Source: Erwinia persicina NBRC 102418
GTDB taxonomy: Bacteria > Pseudomonadota > Gammaproteobacteria > Enterobacterales > Enterobacteriaceae
Direction: 5' to 3'
Length of the DNA: 64,000 nucleotides
NCBI RefSeq assembly: GCF_001571305.1
Contig: NZ_BCTN01000001.1
Location: 1 to 64,000, forward strand
Made by a program: the position numbers and the translations under genes. Positions 45,730-55,205 of this stretch are shown in pieces. Numbering within the stretch: position 1 is the first letter of the stretch; every line of letters begins with the position of its first letter. The notes under the pieces are model-generated. The model saw nothing but the letters and a program-made list of their open reading frames with translations, did not search any database and was not told the DNA's origin.

Positions 45730-46005
45730 TTATTCAATTTCATCATGTTGACAACAGGGGCACCGCTCAATTTCTGCCACCGCCATATCAGCGATGCCAT
45801 CGCAGTCCCACTCAACGCGCACGCTCTGCCCCGCCGTTTCCGTATGGTGCAGATATTTGCTCACCGGGCTTTCCGTCATCCCGCTAATTTCTTCTGTCGC
45901 TATCAGGCAGTCGCCCACGTAAATACGCGCCGTCGCCTGGGTATTGACCATGCGTTCGCCGCTGAGTTTGTACAAACGTCTTACCGTCAGTTTGACACTG
46001 GCCAT
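45730..46005 (-). CDS. Hypothetical protein with C-terminal CPCC motif
   Basis: A 91-residue cytoplasmic-looking protein. It is mostly beta-rich and ends in '[14 protein letters not shown]', a possible metal-binding knuckle. Shine-Dalgarno AGGGG lies at a suitable distance. Eleven bases before yedI, so probably co-transcribed. I do not recognise the family. Confidence 0.65.
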   Translation of the reverse strand: MASVKLTVRRLYKLSGERMVNTQATARIYVGDCLIATEEISGMTESPVSKYLHHTETAGQSVRVEWDCDGIADMAVAEIERCPCCQHDEIE

Positions 46006-46168
46006 GGCTTACCCCTGGCTGGCTGTATTGATAGAGGGCACTGATCTAAGCAATTATGGCCAGGGAGTGCAAATTTTGTAAAAAAAATCCTTCCGGGGGT
46101 GATAATTAGTGGCAGAATCAGCCCTACATAACACTTTTATAACTTGCTATAACAAGGACGATCCTGAC

Positions 46169-47086
46169 ATGACGTTACGCCGTGCCCCCGCCCTGCTGCC
46201 CCTGCTGGCTGCCCTGTTTACACTTTATTTCATCTGGGGTTCCACCTATCTGGTGATCCGCATTGGTGTCGAAAGCTGGCCACCGATGATGCTGGCCGGA
46301 CTGCGGTTTTTAATGGCAGGTGTTGTGCTGCTGACGTTTTTGCTGCTTAAAGGGCATAAGCTGCCCTCGTGGCGTGAAGCCGGTAATGCCGCCATTATCG
46401 GCGTGTTGCTGCTGGCGATGGGGAACGGCGCGGTCACCGTCGCTGAGCACCAGCACGTGCCTTCCGGACTGGCAGCCGTAATGGTTGCAACGGTCCCGCT
46501 GTTTGCCATGTGTTTCAGTCGTCTGTTTGGCATTGCCACCCGCTGGATCGAATGGGTGGGGATCGCCGTCGGCCTGGTAGGGATTATTCTGCTCAACAGC
46601 GGCGGACACCTGGCGGGTAATCCCTGGGGCGCACTGATGATTCTGGGCGGTTCACTGACCTGGGCATTCGGCTCTGTGTGGGGTTCCCGCATTGCCCTGC
46701 CGCACGGGATGATGGCCGGGGCCATCGAGATGCTGGCCGCCGCCGTGGTGCTGCTGATCGCCAGTCAGTTAAGTGGCGAGCACCTGGTGCAGAAGCCATC
46801 GCTGGCCGGTTTCTTTTCCCTCGGTTACCTCAGCCTGTTTGGTTCAGTGATTGCCATCAATGCCTATATGTTCCTGATCCGTAACGTCACCCCGGCAATT
46901 GCGACCAGCTACGCCTATGTCAACCCGGTGGTCGCCGTGCTGTTGGGTATTGCCTTTGCGGGGGAAAGCCTGTCCGGTCGCGAATGGCTGGCGCTGGGGA
47001 TTATCATCCTGGCCGTGGTGCTGGTGACGCTGGGAAAATATCTGTTCCCGGCCAAACCGATTATCAGGCCCTGCACGGAAAAATAA
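46169..47086 (+). CDS. yedA: YedA, EamA/DMT family transporter
   Basis: A 305-residue inner-membrane protein with ten hydrophobic segments in two EamA halves, the length of E. coli YedA (306). The start 'MTLRRAPALLPLLAALFTLYFIWGSTY' (residues 1-27) is typical. The ATG with AAGGAC upstream is preferred over a frame 20 codons longer. Probably an exporter of metabolites or amino acids; substrate unknown. Confidence 0.92.
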   Translation: MTLRRAPALLPLLAALFTLYFIWGSTYLVIRIGVESWPPMMLAGLRFLMAGVVLLTFLLLKGHKLPSWREAGNAAIIGVLLLAMGNGAVTVAEHQHVPSGLAAVMVATVPLFAMCFSRLFGIATRWIEWVGIAVGLVGIILLNSGGHLAGNPWGALMILGGSLTWAFGSVWGSRIALPHGMMAGAIEMLAAAVVLLIASQLSGEHLVQKPSLAGFFSLGYLSLFGSVIAINAYMFLIRNVTPAIATSYAYVNPVVAVLLGIAFAGESLSGREWLALGIIILAVVLVTLGKYLFPAKPIIRPCTEK

Positions 47087-47124
47087 GGGTTACGGGCGGG
47101 CAGACCGCAAGAGACTGTCCGCCG

Positions 47125-47595
47125 CTATGACAGGGAGCGAATCCCCCGGGCGTCGATCTCGCCGTTGCCCGTCGCGGCGCACAGCCACTCCTCCAGGCGC
47201 GTGCGCAGCGCCTCTTCTTCTAAGCGTGTCTTACCCCGCAGTGCACATTCCCAGACCAGCATAACCCGCCAGCCGCTGGCGCTCAGTTCTTCGATATAGC
47301 GTTTATCGCGCGCCACGTTGCTGTCTATTTTTCCCTGCCAGAATGCCGTGCGGGTGGCGGGCATCTTAAACAGATGGCAGTGATGCCGGTGCCAGAAACA
47401 GCCGTGCACAAAAATGATGGCCTGATAGTCACCCAGCACAAAGTCAGGACGCCCGGGCAGGGATTTATCCTGCACCCGGTAACTCAGGCCAAGCTCAGCC
47501 AGCAGTTCTGCCAGCTTTTTTTCAATTGCCGTATCGCGGGTGCGAATGGCTCGCATGTTCTTGCTACGCACGTCTGAAGAGTGAACGTCGGCCAT
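47125..47595 (-). CDS. vsr: Very short patch repair endonuclease
   Basis: A 156-residue endonuclease that nicks 5' of the T in T:G mismatches formed when Dcm-made 5-methylcytosine deaminates. 'MRAIRTRDTAIEKKLAELL', 'GRPDFVLGDYQAIIFVHGCFWH' region (catalytic Asp in 'PDFVL') and 'WHRHHCHLFKMP' are typical. Follows dcm by 72 bases with its own Shine-Dalgarno, whereas the E. coli genes overlap. Confidence 0.96.
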   Translation of the reverse strand: MADVHSSDVRSKNMRAIRTRDTAIEKKLAELLAELGLSYRVQDKSLPGRPDFVLGDYQAIIFVHGCFWHRHHCHLFKMPATRTAFWQGKIDSNVARDKRYIEELSASGWRVMLVWECALRGKTRLEEEALRTRLEEWLCAATGNGEIDARGIRSLS

Positions 47596-47667
47596 CTTGA
47601 TATCCCTTTAAAGAAGACCTTAAGTGTAGCTAAAAGCGGCACTGTCGTCGTAGCGGCGAACCACATT

Positions 47668-49077
47668 TCACTGGCGTTGCTTAACGGCCTGCTCAATCCA
47701 GGGCAGCAGCAGCCGGGCCACCGCGGCAAAGGCCGGCACCACCACCGAATTGCCGAACTGCCGGTAGGCCTGAGTATCCGAGACGGGAATGTGGAAGCGC
47801 TGTTCCCCCGGCTGCTCGAACCCCATCAGTCGGGCGCACTCACGCGGCGTCAGCCGGCGCGGGCGACGCTGCTGATTGTCAGCATGGTCAAAATCCTCTT
47901 CGCCCAGCGCTTTGTTCCAGCCGCGATCGATAAGGATCTCCGAACCGTCTTTGTAATACCGGGCCGACAGCGTGCGCACCACGCCCTGCTCCAACGCCGG
48001 ATCCACCAGTCCATAGCCGAATCCGTTGCCGCGTGCCTGGTGTTTTTTCGCATACTGATAGAGATACTTCCACAGGGTCGGCGTCAGGATATATTTCTCG
48101 TCCACGACCGGATCAAGCAACGCCTTCAGCGGCGTGCGCTGCTGCGGATAGAGGGAGGGTAAGGCACTCAGTGTAAAGGCCGGCAGCGCCAGGTCACGAC
48201 GGAACCCCACCAGCACAATGCGCTCACGGTGCTGCGGCAGGAAGTGTTTGCCGTCGACAATTTTCGGATCCGGTGAGCCGGTCACGGCGGCATCCGCCAC
48301 GTCGTAGCCCAGCTCATCCAGGGTCGACATAATGATGCGGAAGGTATTGCCCTTGTCGTGGCTCTTCAGGTTCTTCACATTTTCCAGCACGAAGATCGCC
48401 GGCTTTCTGGCGGTGATGATGCGCGCCACGTCAAAGAACAGCGTGCCCTGCGCTTCATCTTCAAATCCATGCTTACGCCCCAGCGCATTTTTCTTCGACA
48501 CCCCGGCCAGGGAGAAAGGCTGACAGGGAAACCCGGCCAGCAGCACGTCGTGATCCGGTATCTGCTGGCGAATGTGCTGATAGGCCTGCTCTTCATTCAC
48601 CTGCGCGTCGCCGCTCAGCGTGACATCGCGGATGTCCTGGTTAAAGCGGTGCTGGTGCTCGTCACAGTACCAGTTAGCTTTATAGGTACGTACCGCGTGT
48701 TTATTCCACTCACTGGTGAACACACACTGCCCGCCAATCGCTTCAAAACCGCTGCGTATGCCACCAATGCCGGCAAACAGGTCAATAAAGCGAAAGGCGT
48801 AGTGAGGATGATGCGACGGCGGCGCTGGAAGCATTTTGCGCAACAAGCTGACTTCGGCCTCATTCAGCGTTTTACGACTGTACCCTTTTACCCAGCGGTT
48901 AACAGACTCCCGGGTCCACTCCTGCTGGCTGACCTTACGCAGGGTAGCCGCCACGGTTTTCTGGTCATAGATCTCCAGCACGCGCAGCAACAGCTGACGG
49001 TCCTGCTCTTCTTTATGCTGGGATTGCACTCGTGCCTGCTCTGCCAGCCCGGCGGCCACGCGGTCAAAATCGCTCAT
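47668..49077 (-). CDS. dcm: DNA cytosine methyltransferase Dcm
   Basis: A 469-residue C5-cytosine methyltransferase, close to E. coli Dcm (472). N-terminal helical extension (about 1-85), then '[20 protein letters not shown]' (AdoMet motif I), the catalytic Pro-Cys in '[12 protein letters not shown]' (about 180), 'FVLENVKNL' (motif VI) and the C-terminal '[11 protein letters not shown]'. Expected target CCWGG by homology. Upstream of vsr, as usual. No restriction enzyme beside it. Confidence 0.97.
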   Translation of the reverse strand: MSDFDRVAAGLAEQARVQSQHKEEQDRQLLLRVLEIYDQKTVAATLRKVSQQEWTRESVNRWVKGYSRKTLNEAEVSLLRKMLPAPPSHHPHYAFRFIDLFAGIGGIRSGFEAIGGQCVFTSEWNKHAVRTYKANWYCDEHQHRFNQDIRDVTLSGDAQVNEEQAYQHIRQQIPDHDVLLAGFPCQPFSLAGVSKKNALGRKHGFEDEAQGTLFFDVARIITARKPAIFVLENVKNLKSHDKGNTFRIIMSTLDELGYDVADAAVTGSPDPKIVDGKHFLPQHRERIVLVGFRRDLALPAFTLSALPSLYPQQRTPLKALLDPVVDEKYILTPTLWKYLYQYAKKHQARGNGFGYGLVDPALEQGVVRTLSARYYKDGSEILIDRGWNKALGEEDFDHADNQQRRPRRLTPRECARLMGFEQPGEQRFHIPVSDTQAYRQFGNSVVVPAFAAVARLLLPWIEQAVKQRQ

Positions 49078-49236
49078 AATTACTCAATAAATGGGATAAA
49101 CGGGTGTCAGTCTATCACTTCACTGACCCAGCGCCAGGCGGAAATTAGCCCTGCAACGCTCCTCCAACGGGTGACAGTGCGAAAAGAGGCGACTACACTT
49201 GCGCGGTTAACGGATTTAAACATGGAGACAATACCG

Positions 49237-49896
49237 ATGAGCGCACCCCAACGCGACCTGCTGACCCTGCCCGATGGCGCCAAAAAGCTGCTGCTGCACT
49301 CCTGCTGTGCCCCCTGCTCCGGCGAGGTCATGGAAGCACTACAGGCATCGGGCATTGATTACACCATCTTTTTCTACAATCCGAATATTCACCCACAGAA
49401 AGAATATCTGCTGCGAAAAGAAGAGAACATCCGCTTTGCTGAACAGCACGGCATCCCCTTTGTGGACGCCGACTACGACACTGACAACTGGTTTGAACGG
49501 GCCAAAGGGATGGAGTGGGAGCCCGAACGCGGCGTGCGCTGCACCATGTGTTTTGATATGCGCTTCGAGCGTACCGCCCTCTATGCCTTTGAACACGGTT
49601 TTCCGGTCATTTCCAGCTCGCTGGGGATCTCACGCTGGAAAAACATGCAGCAAATTAACGGCTGCGGCGCACGGGCAGCCGAACCCTACCCCGGTCTTCG
49701 CTACTGGGACTATAACTGGCGTAAAAAAGGGGGATCGTCGCGGATGATCGAGATCAGCAAGCGCGAGCGTTTTTATCAGCAGGAGTATTGCGGTTGTGTC
49801 TATTCCCTGCGGGACAGCAATCTGCACCGCAAAAGCCAGGGACGGCCATTAATCAAGCTGGGCGTGCTGTATTACGGTGATGACGAACCGTCATAA
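49237..49896 (+). CDS. queH: Epoxyqueuosine reductase QueH
   Basis: A 219-residue protein that performs the last step of queuosine synthesis in tRNA, reducing epoxyqueuosine. The cysteine set is intact: '[10 protein letters not shown]' near residue 29, 'CTMCFDMR' near 107 and 'EYCGCVYSL' near 187, which bind an Fe-S cluster and nearby iron in QueH. This is the alternative to cobalamin-dependent QueG. GGAG eight bases before the chosen ATG decides between two nearby starts. Confidence 0.93.
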   Translation: MSAPQRDLLTLPDGAKKLLLHSCCAPCSGEVMEALQASGIDYTIFFYNPNIHPQKEYLLRKEENIRFAEQHGIPFVDADYDTDNWFERAKGMEWEPERGVRCTMCFDMRFERTALYAFEHGFPVISSSLGISRWKNMQQINGCGARAAEPYPGLRYWDYNWRKKGGSSRMIEISKRERFYQQEYCGCVYSLRDSNLHRKSQGRPLIKLGVLYYGDDEPS

Positions 49897-49898
49897 AC

Positions 49899-49921
49899 GC
49901 GTCTCTCCGACGGAGAGACGC
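49899..49921. terminator. queH terminator hairpin
   Basis: A 10-bp perfect stem (GCGTCTCTCC / GGAGAGACGC) with a 3-base loop right after the stop codon. Lies between convergent genes. Confidence 0.7.
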
Positions 49922-49934
49922 ACAGAGGCGAGGG

Positions 49935-50183
49935 TTACTTTTTCTTTTTCGATTTTTTCAGCAGCGCGCGAACCTGTTTCAGCTCGTTCTGACTGAGTTG
50001 CTCTGAAGTCTCTTCTTCTGTATGAGTGCTGTCTACCGCATCCGGTGCCTGAGCGGAAAAGCTCTTCACCAGGTGCTGGGTCACCAGATCGCTTAAAGAA
50101 AGCTGACTGTCCAGAGCGAGCGTTTTAATCGTTTCTTTTAAAGCGGGATCGATCTTGATGGTTAAGCTTACTTTGTCGGTCAT
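49935..50183 (-). CDS. Small ribbon-helix-helix-like protein
   Basis: An 82-residue protein. The first ~45 residues ('VSLTIKIDPALKETIKTLALDSQLSLSDLVTQHL') have the strand-helix-helix pattern of CopG/Arc-type DNA binders or antitoxins; the tail is acidic then strongly basic ('LLKKSKKKK'). Strong AGGAGA site. No partner toxin gene is visible beside it, so a lone regulator is more likely than a toxin-antitoxin pair. Confidence 0.7.
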   Translation of the reverse strand: MTDKVSLTIKIDPALKETIKTLALDSQLSLSDLVTQHLVKSFSAQAPDAVDSTHTEEETSEQLSQNELKQVRALLKKSKKKK

Positions 50184-50256
50184 TGCCTGATTCTCCTGAT
50201 AATTGTCCCAACAACGTAACCTGTAATGTTCGGTTTAACCATACTGTCACAAAAAT

Positions 50257-50961
50257 TTAATATTTCACCCCGTCCGGGGTAAATTCCGCCAGAACATCCT
50301 GATCCAGCGCGCAAAAATCTCCTTTCAGCTCGGCGCACAGTTTTGCCATGTAAGTCACCAGGAAACCGGCATTATATTCAGCCAGCTTTTTCCCCTGTGC
50401 CGTTTGCATCGTTTCAGGCAGTTTGAGCAGTTTTTTCTGGAAGTGATCCAGTGCCCATTCGGCATCATCCAGCGGCCGCTCGCGCCCCAGCGGGTCCAGG
50501 CTGTCAAACAGAGAGCGCCCTAGCGCCCCCGAAACATAAAATACCCTCGCCAGCCCGATAGCGCCCAGCGATTCGAGCCGGTCAGCATCCTGCACAATTT
50601 TTGCTTCAAGCGTCTCTGCGGCGACGCCGGCACTGAAACTGTGGGCATGGACAGCATGCGCCACCGCTTCAATTTTTTCCGGCGGAAAGTCCGTAAACAC
50701 CTGCCGCAATACGCGACGGGTTTCATCAGCGGCCTGTGCGGAGGCCAGATGGCGCTCGGGGTGATTTTTCGGCAGGTTAACAATATCGTGGAAGTAACAG
50801 CCAGCCAGCACGACCAGTGCATCGGCATCAGTACCTGCCATGATGCGCTGTGCCGATTGCCAGACGCGCGTCAGGTGCGCCACATCGTGGGCTTTATCTT
50901 CCTTCTGCCAGGTCTCATGCAGCCAGTGTTCAAAACGTGATTGCCAGTGGGTCAGCGTCAT
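50257..50961 (-). CDS. yedJ: YedJ, HD-domain phosphohydrolase-like protein
   Basis: A 234-residue HD-superfamily protein. The metal-binding His-Asp pair lies in '[18 protein letters not shown]' (about residues 50-67), with '[15 protein letters not shown]' following. YedJ sits beside dcm in E. coli, as here. Substrate unknown. Good AAGGAG ribosome site. Confidence 0.92.
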   Translation of the reverse strand: MTLTHWQSRFEHWLHETWQKEDKAHDVAHLTRVWQSAQRIMAGTDADALVVLAGCYFHDIVNLPKNHPERHLASAQAADETRRVLRQVFTDFPPEKIEAVAHAVHAHSFSAGVAAETLEAKIVQDADRLESLGAIGLARVFYVSGALGRSLFDSLDPLGRERPLDDAEWALDHFQKKLLKLPETMQTAQGKKLAEYNAGFLVTYMAKLCAELKGDFCALDQDVLAEFTPDGVKY

Positions 50962-51558
50962 AGACGTCTCCTTAATATTGTTTGAACTTGTCGAGAAGTC
51001 AGTGGAGTCACGCCGACGGGACGGATCTCCCGTTTCGGCATAAAAATGCGATCTACATCAAACTTATAGCCGCTGTCTTGCGCTTGTTACAGTATTTTTT
51101 CCATTTTCAGTCTTTTCTCCTTCTCTTTTGATGCCTGGTTTGTGACCATATTGATAAATAAACGTTATGCAAATGAGGAGAATAAAATGTCAAAACGCGC
51201 CAAGTGCATGTTAAAAGTGCCACCGCCGGAAGGAAAATACTGCCATGATCGGCACCGATTTTAGTGCAATCGGGCAGGCCGCTTTCATCACACTAACGCA
51301 TTGTAATATGGTAAAATGTCACATTAATGACGTTTAGCACCGCACCTGTAGTGCACACTAAATGAACCCTGGTGACATGGCCGTTATTACATCAACAACC
51401 GTGCAGTCCTGGTGTTTTTTTATAAGATACTCTGATGATTACAGAAAAAAATAATGCATTTCTTTTTTTTGAGCTAATGTTAGGAGTTATCTGTATTGTA
51501 TTTTTACTTTGCTTATGAACCAGGAACTGGTTAAGAAAGTCTTATTAGAGGTTAAACC
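50962..51558. other. AT-rich intergenic region upstream of the phage-type gene
   Basis: About 600 bases between yedJ and the phage-type gene. Apart from one 25-codon open frame (listed separately), I see no gene or RNA I can name. Confidence 0.5.
51187..51264 (+). CDS. Candidate 25-residue small protein
   Basis: A 25-codon frame (MSKRAKCMLKVPPPEGKYCH...) preceded by GAGGAG six bases before the ATG, a near-ideal Shine-Dalgarno in a region otherwise empty of genes. Basic, with two Cys and a PPPEGKYC stretch that looks conserved rather than random. I do not recognise a family. Confidence 0.45.
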   Translation: MSKRAKCMLKVPPPEGKYCHDRHRF

Positions 51559-52215
51559 ATGAAAGAACGCCCGATTCTATTTAGTGATCAACGGGTGCGC
51601 GCCCTGCTATCAGGCCAGCAAAAGCAGACACGGCGCATCATGAAGTCCCAACTTTTTGGGCCCGGCCAGGACAATCATGAGGGTTGTTATGGCATTGATG
51701 TTTTGAGCAATAATTTACAAGGTAACCGGGTTCTGGGGATGGAAAACCTGAGCTACCACTGCCCCTATGGACAGCCAGGCGACCGCCTTTGGGTGCGTGA
51801 AACCTGGCGTGGCCCCGTGGTGCCCCCCGGCGAAATGGCGCAATATCAGCAGGCCCCCGCGCAGTTTAAGAACATCGACTACTGCCAGTATCGTGCCGAT
51901 TCCAGCATCTACAGCACCGAAGAAAATGACGAAAATTTCGGCTGGCAGGCAGGCATTCATATGCCGCGTTGGGCGAGTCGTATCGACCTGACTATCACAG
52001 CCATTCGTGTGGAGCGTATTCAGGATATCAGTGATGACGATGTGATGGCCGAAGGGGTGCAGGTCGACTCTCACTTCCTTAATAACTTCTTCACCATGCA
52101 CAGTGAAGCGGTGTCCGCAAAAGATGCCTACCGCAAGCAGTGGGCTCTGCAGTACGGTGGCACCAGCTGGGAAGTCAATCCCTGGGTCTGGGTCATCGAA
52201 TTTGATCGCCTTTAA
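51559..52215 (+). CDS. Phage-type ASCH-like protein
   Basis: A 218-residue protein related to lambdoid-prophage proteins often annotated as morphogenetic or ASCH-domain proteins: 'KERPILFSDQRVRALLSGQQKQTRR' at the start, 'PYGQPGDRLWVRETWRG' near residue 72 and 'RWASRIDLTITAIRVERIQDISDDD' near 140, plus a C-terminal 'NPWVWVIEFDRL'. No other phage gene is nearby, so it seems a stray or adopted phage gene. AGAGG ribosome site. ASCH folds bind nucleic acids; role unknown. Confidence 0.8.
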   Translation: MKERPILFSDQRVRALLSGQQKQTRRIMKSQLFGPGQDNHEGCYGIDVLSNNLQGNRVLGMENLSYHCPYGQPGDRLWVRETWRGPVVPPGEMAQYQQAPAQFKNIDYCQYRADSSIYSTEENDENFGWQAGIHMPRWASRIDLTITAIRVERIQDISDDDVMAEGVQVDSHFLNNFFTMHSEAVSAKDAYRKQWALQYGGTSWEVNPWVWVIEFDRL

Positions 52216-52223
52216 GGCCCGAT

Positions 52224-52251
52224 AGCAGCGCTGATTTTTTTCAGCGCTGCT
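52224..52251 (+). terminator. Terminator after the phage-type gene
   Basis: An 11-bp stem (AGCAGCGCTGA / TCAGCGCTGCT) with a T6 loop, followed by TGCGTTTTG. Confidence 0.75.
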
Positions 52252-52425
52252 TGCGTTTTGTCACAGACAGCCTTCAATATAACTGATTGAATATTCCCCT
52301 CATTCACCTGCGCTCCAGCCACTCTCTTCTCCCGAATTCAACCTGTCCGGGAAAGACGCAGGCAGCTTCAGTGATGAAGGGATTGCTTACGGATTGGTTT
52401 CTTCTCAGGCGGGAGTCACAACAGC

Positions 52426-53220
52426 ATGATCAAATGGCCGTGGAAAGGTGGTGATGACGCCGTGGAAAGCGGGCTGCCCTGGCAGCAGGCACTGGACATT
52501 CCCCTGCTGGCGAGCCTGAATGAAGCTGAGCGTCAGGCACTCTGTCAGCTTGCTACCCGCTTTTTACGTCAGAAACGTCTGGTTCCGTTGCAGGAATTTG
52601 AGCTGGATGAACTGAAAAGCTGCCGTCTGGCGCTGCTGTTCTGCCTGCCCGTACTCAGTCTCGGCTATGACTGGCTGGATGGTTTTCATGAGGTACTGAT
52701 CTACCCTTCCCCGTTTATGGTTGACGATGAGTGGCAGGATGAATTCGGTCTGGTCCACCGCGAGCAGACCGTCCATGCCGGACAAAGCTGGCAGCAGGGC
52801 CCGATTGTGCTCAACTGGCTGGATGTGCAGGATTCGTTCGACCTGTCCGGTTATAACCTCGTGATCCATGAGGTCGCTCATAAGCTGGACTCGCGCGGCA
52901 GCGGTGAAGCTAATGGCGTTCCTTCCATGGCACTGCGTGATGTGGTGAGCTGGGAGCGCGAGCTGCGCGCCGCGATGAACGATATCCAGGATGAGATAGA
53001 CCTTGTCGGGGAAAATACCGCCAGCATTGATGCCTATGCCGCCAGCGAACCGGCCGAATGTTTTGCCGTTCTGTCCGAATACTTTTTCAGCGCGCCGGAG
53101 CTTTTGCTCACCCGCTTTCCGACCCTCTACTCGCGTTTTCGCCAGTTTTACCGCCAGGATCCGCATCAGCGGCTGGCGCACCAGCAGTTACACCACAACG
53201 AGGGCGGAATTGTTCACTAA
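52426..53220 (+). CDS. mtfA: MtfA, zinc peptidase and Mlc-interacting protein
   Basis: A 264-residue protein, the length of E. coli MtfA (265). The zinc-binding HExxH motif is 'HEVAH' near residue 148 and a downstream Glu lies in '[16 protein letters not shown]'. In E. coli it binds the repressor Mlc and so affects ptsG. Its position just before a tRNA-Asn is conserved from E. coli. Confidence 0.95.
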   Translation: MIKWPWKGGDDAVESGLPWQQALDIPLLASLNEAERQALCQLATRFLRQKRLVPLQEFELDELKSCRLALLFCLPVLSLGYDWLDGFHEVLIYPSPFMVDDEWQDEFGLVHREQTVHAGQSWQQGPIVLNWLDVQDSFDLSGYNLVIHEVAHKLDSRGSGEANGVPSMALRDVVSWERELRAAMNDIQDEIDLVGENTASIDAYAASEPAECFAVLSEYFFSAPELLLTRFPTLYSRFRQFYRQDPHQRLAHQQLHHNEGGIVH

Positions 53221-53273
53221 TCAGCCGGGTTGATTCAAACGCAGTCAGTTGAAAGCTAAACTGTTTTTTGCTG

Positions 53274-53302
53274 TTGACAGGCCGGAGGCGTATCGCTACT
53301 AT
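53274..53302 (+). promoter_or_regulatory. Sigma-70 promoter of tRNA-Asn
   Basis: TTGACA (53274-53279), 17-base spacer, TACTAT (53297-53302), then a GC-rich discriminator typical of stable-RNA promoters. Confidence 0.85.
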
Positions 53303-53319
53303 TCGCCTCGTTCCACAAT

Positions 53320-53395
53320 TCCTCTGTAGTTCAGTCGGTAGAACGGCGGACTGTTAATCCGTATGTCACTGGTTCGAGTCCAGTCAGAGGAGCCA
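53320..53395 (+). tRNA. tRNA-Asn (GTT anticodon)
   Basis: A 76-base tRNA: TCCTCTG acceptor pairs with CAGAGGA, D-arm with GTAGTTCAGTCGGTAGAAC, anticodon GTT at positions 34-36, T-arm with GGTTCGAGTCC, and encoded CCA. The asn tRNA next to mtfA is the insertion site of the Yersinia high-pathogenicity island in E. coli, which fits the integrase remnant downstream. Confidence 0.98.
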
Positions 53396-53404
53396 TATTA
53401 GAGA

Positions 53405-53437
53405 AGCCCGCTCAGGGAAACCTGAGCGGGCTTTTTG
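53405..53437 (+). terminator. tRNA-Asn terminator
   Basis: A 12-bp stem (AGCCCGCTCAGG / CCTGAGCGGGCT) with a GAAA loop followed by TTTTGC. Confidence 0.92.
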
Positions 53438-53761
53438 CTGTTGTGCCTCGTCACGCAATTCTGCACGAACACGACTTACCGGGTCAGGGCGTAAAGTCTT
53501 TCTGATGCATTTTCATTTCCTCCTCCGCATCGGGCAAGATTGGTGATCTGGTTTGAGGTCATTTCATTTGGAGTATGGAGTGACGACCTTATGTCTCTGC
53601 GCGACACTAAATCCGCAGTCTCAAGCCTTCTGAAAAATCTTTCAAAGTTTCCAATTCTCATGGCCTGTACCTTTTGGTTAATCCAGGCGGCTCACATCTT
53701 TGGTATCTCAAATATCGTATCAATGTTAATAGAATCCTGCTCCGGCTTAGGAGCCTAACCC
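53438..53761. other. Island boundary region after tRNA-Asn
   Basis: About 320 bases with no convincing gene. A 72-codon frame (53540-53758, plus strand) has no recognisable family or ribosome site. This is where an attL-type junction and the 5' part of the lost integrase gene would be expected. Confidence 0.4.
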
Positions 53762-54023
53762 GATGGTTCCCTGGATTACGCCCGACATCAACGTGATGGC
53801 ATACGCAAGCTGCTGGCGCAGAATATCAATCCAGCACAGCATCGTATCGCAGAGAAAGCTGCCCGCTCACCAGAAAAACATTTAATGTTGTGCACTCATA
53901 GAGTCGGACCTGTGGTCAAATGATGCCGCTGAGCGTCAGATAAGCCACCAGGAACGCAAATATCCCGAGGCGGAATATCTGAAGGGCAGTCAAGCAATGG
54001 TGCAGTGGTGGTGGGTTATCTGA
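53762..54023 (+). pseudogene. Remnant of a P4-family tyrosine integrase
   Basis: Two fragments of one integrase in different frames. The first (53762-53920) reads 'GSLDYARHQRDGIRKLLAQ' and 'INPAQHRIAEKAA', matching the N-terminal DUF4102 domain of P4-type integrases ('SLAEAR..R.EARKLLA.GIDP'). The second (53922-54023) reads 'AAERQISHQER' and 'AEYLKGSQAMVQWW', matching the C-terminal end ('ERQLAH.ER', 'EYLPERR.MMQWW'). The catalytic centre has been deleted. It lies directly downstream of tRNA-Asn, as for P4-type islands. Confidence 0.75.
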
Positions 54024-54146
54024 ATGTTCGCAGGGAAGCGTATATACCAAAATATATCAGGGACAGCGTGAGAGGCCAGACCAACTGATTCTTAAGATAT
54101 GCCAAAGAACAGGTCAAAATCGCTCCGGCGATATTTAGGTAAGATT

Positions 54147-55199
54147 ATGAAGACTTTAATCAGCAACGAAAACATGACAGGTGCCCTACCCGTGCACTAC
54201 CCTGCTGTTCTTGGTCACAACACTATTCTAACAGGCTTGTCATCGTTTGACGTTGCAGTTAGCATACAAAATAATAATCCGTGTGGAGCAGCCTGGTTGG
54301 ATAATAAGCTACTGAAATCTTTCATTATGCTGGCACAGAGCCAGAGCTATAGGCAAGCTGCTGAGAAATTATTTATTACTCAGCCTGCACTAACAAAGCA
54401 GATAAACGTACTTGAACATGAGTTAGATTTATCTCTTTTTGAACGCGATAATCATGGTGCAAAACTGAGCGAAGAAGGGGAAATGCTTTACCAGAATGCC
54501 TTGTTGCTTGATGAACAAATAAATCATTTTTTATGTGTTGCAAAAAAAATCCGCACAGGAAAAACTGGTCACCTTAACATTGGATACACATCATCATTTC
54601 TCAGTATAGTCCCAGAGATCGTTAACTCATTCAATTCCCAGTATCCTAATATTAATATAAAGCTTATTGAAATGTCCTCCATGCAACAAGAGCAAGAGCT
54701 ATTAAAAGGTCGGATTGATCTAGGTTTTATGCGCAAACCAAGAGAAGATAACTTATCGTCCATACCTCTTGGTAAGGATTTCTTATGTATTGTCACACAT
54801 CCAGATATAAAAAATAAAAAACAAACCATCGATAATCTGATTGATGAAAACAATCTTATTTTACTCAGTGAGATCAGTAATCCAGAGCTGCATTATATCG
54901 TCAGTGACTATCTTAAAATACGTAACTTTTATAAAAAACCAGCTGAATATTTGACAAATGTCTACAGTGTACTGGCTCTAGTGGGATCACGAATGGGAGT
55001 TACAATCCTTCCTCATAGTATCATCTCTTTTTTAAAGTCCAATTTTTCATGTCAGGCTTTGACAGGATGTCAAAGTGAATGGCCGTTAGGTCTTGCGTGG
55101 AATAATAAATTAGATATTTCTCTACGTACCGAATTTATCAAAAGCGTGACTGAAAATAGCCATACTGAAAGCACTGAGGCTCAGATTTTAAAGAGATAA
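54147..55199 (+). CDS. LysR-type regulator of the AfsA-like island
   Basis: A 350-residue LysR-family regulator with AT-rich codon use. The helix-turn-helix ('LLKSFIMLAQSQSYRQAAEKLFITQPALTKQINVLEHEL', about residues 52-90) is preceded by an unusual 50-residue N-terminal extension that most LysR proteins lack. The ATG of MKTLISNEN has AGG upstream; an ATG 16 codons earlier has weaker support. Effector domain follows. It converges on the seven-gene operon with six bases between stops, so it is not in the usual divergent layout. Confidence 0.85.
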   Translation: MKTLISNENMTGALPVHYPAVLGHNTILTGLSSFDVAVSIQNNNPCGAAWLDNKLLKSFIMLAQSQSYRQAAEKLFITQPALTKQINVLEHELDLSLFERDNHGAKLSEEGEMLYQNALLLDEQINHFLCVAKKIRTGKTGHLNIGYTSSFLSIVPEIVNSFNSQYPNINIKLIEMSSMQQEQELLKGRIDLGFMRKPREDNLSSIPLGKDFLCIVTHPDIKNKKQTIDNLIDENNLILLSEISNPELHYIVSDYLKIRNFYKKPAEYLTNVYSVLALVGSRMGVTILPHSIISFLKSNFSCQALTGCQSEWPLGLAWNNKLDISLRTEFIKSVTENSHTESTEAQILKR

Positions 55200-55205
55200 T
55201 AGTTA

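Noticed and set aside
47125..49077. Restriction-modification system
   Set aside because: Dcm and Vsr are the housekeeping methylase and repair pair; no restriction endonuclease gene is present.
48358..49236. Upstream extension of the queH frame through dcm
   Set aside because: The frame is open by chance opposite dcm; the true start is fixed by GGAG before the ATG and by the QueH family start.
49935..50183. Toxin-antitoxin pair
   Set aside because: The ribbon-helix-helix-like protein has no toxin gene next to it; neighbours are queH and yedJ.
53540..53758. 72-codon plus-strand frame after tRNA-Asn
   Set aside because: No family, no Shine-Dalgarno, and in the degraded junction region of the island.
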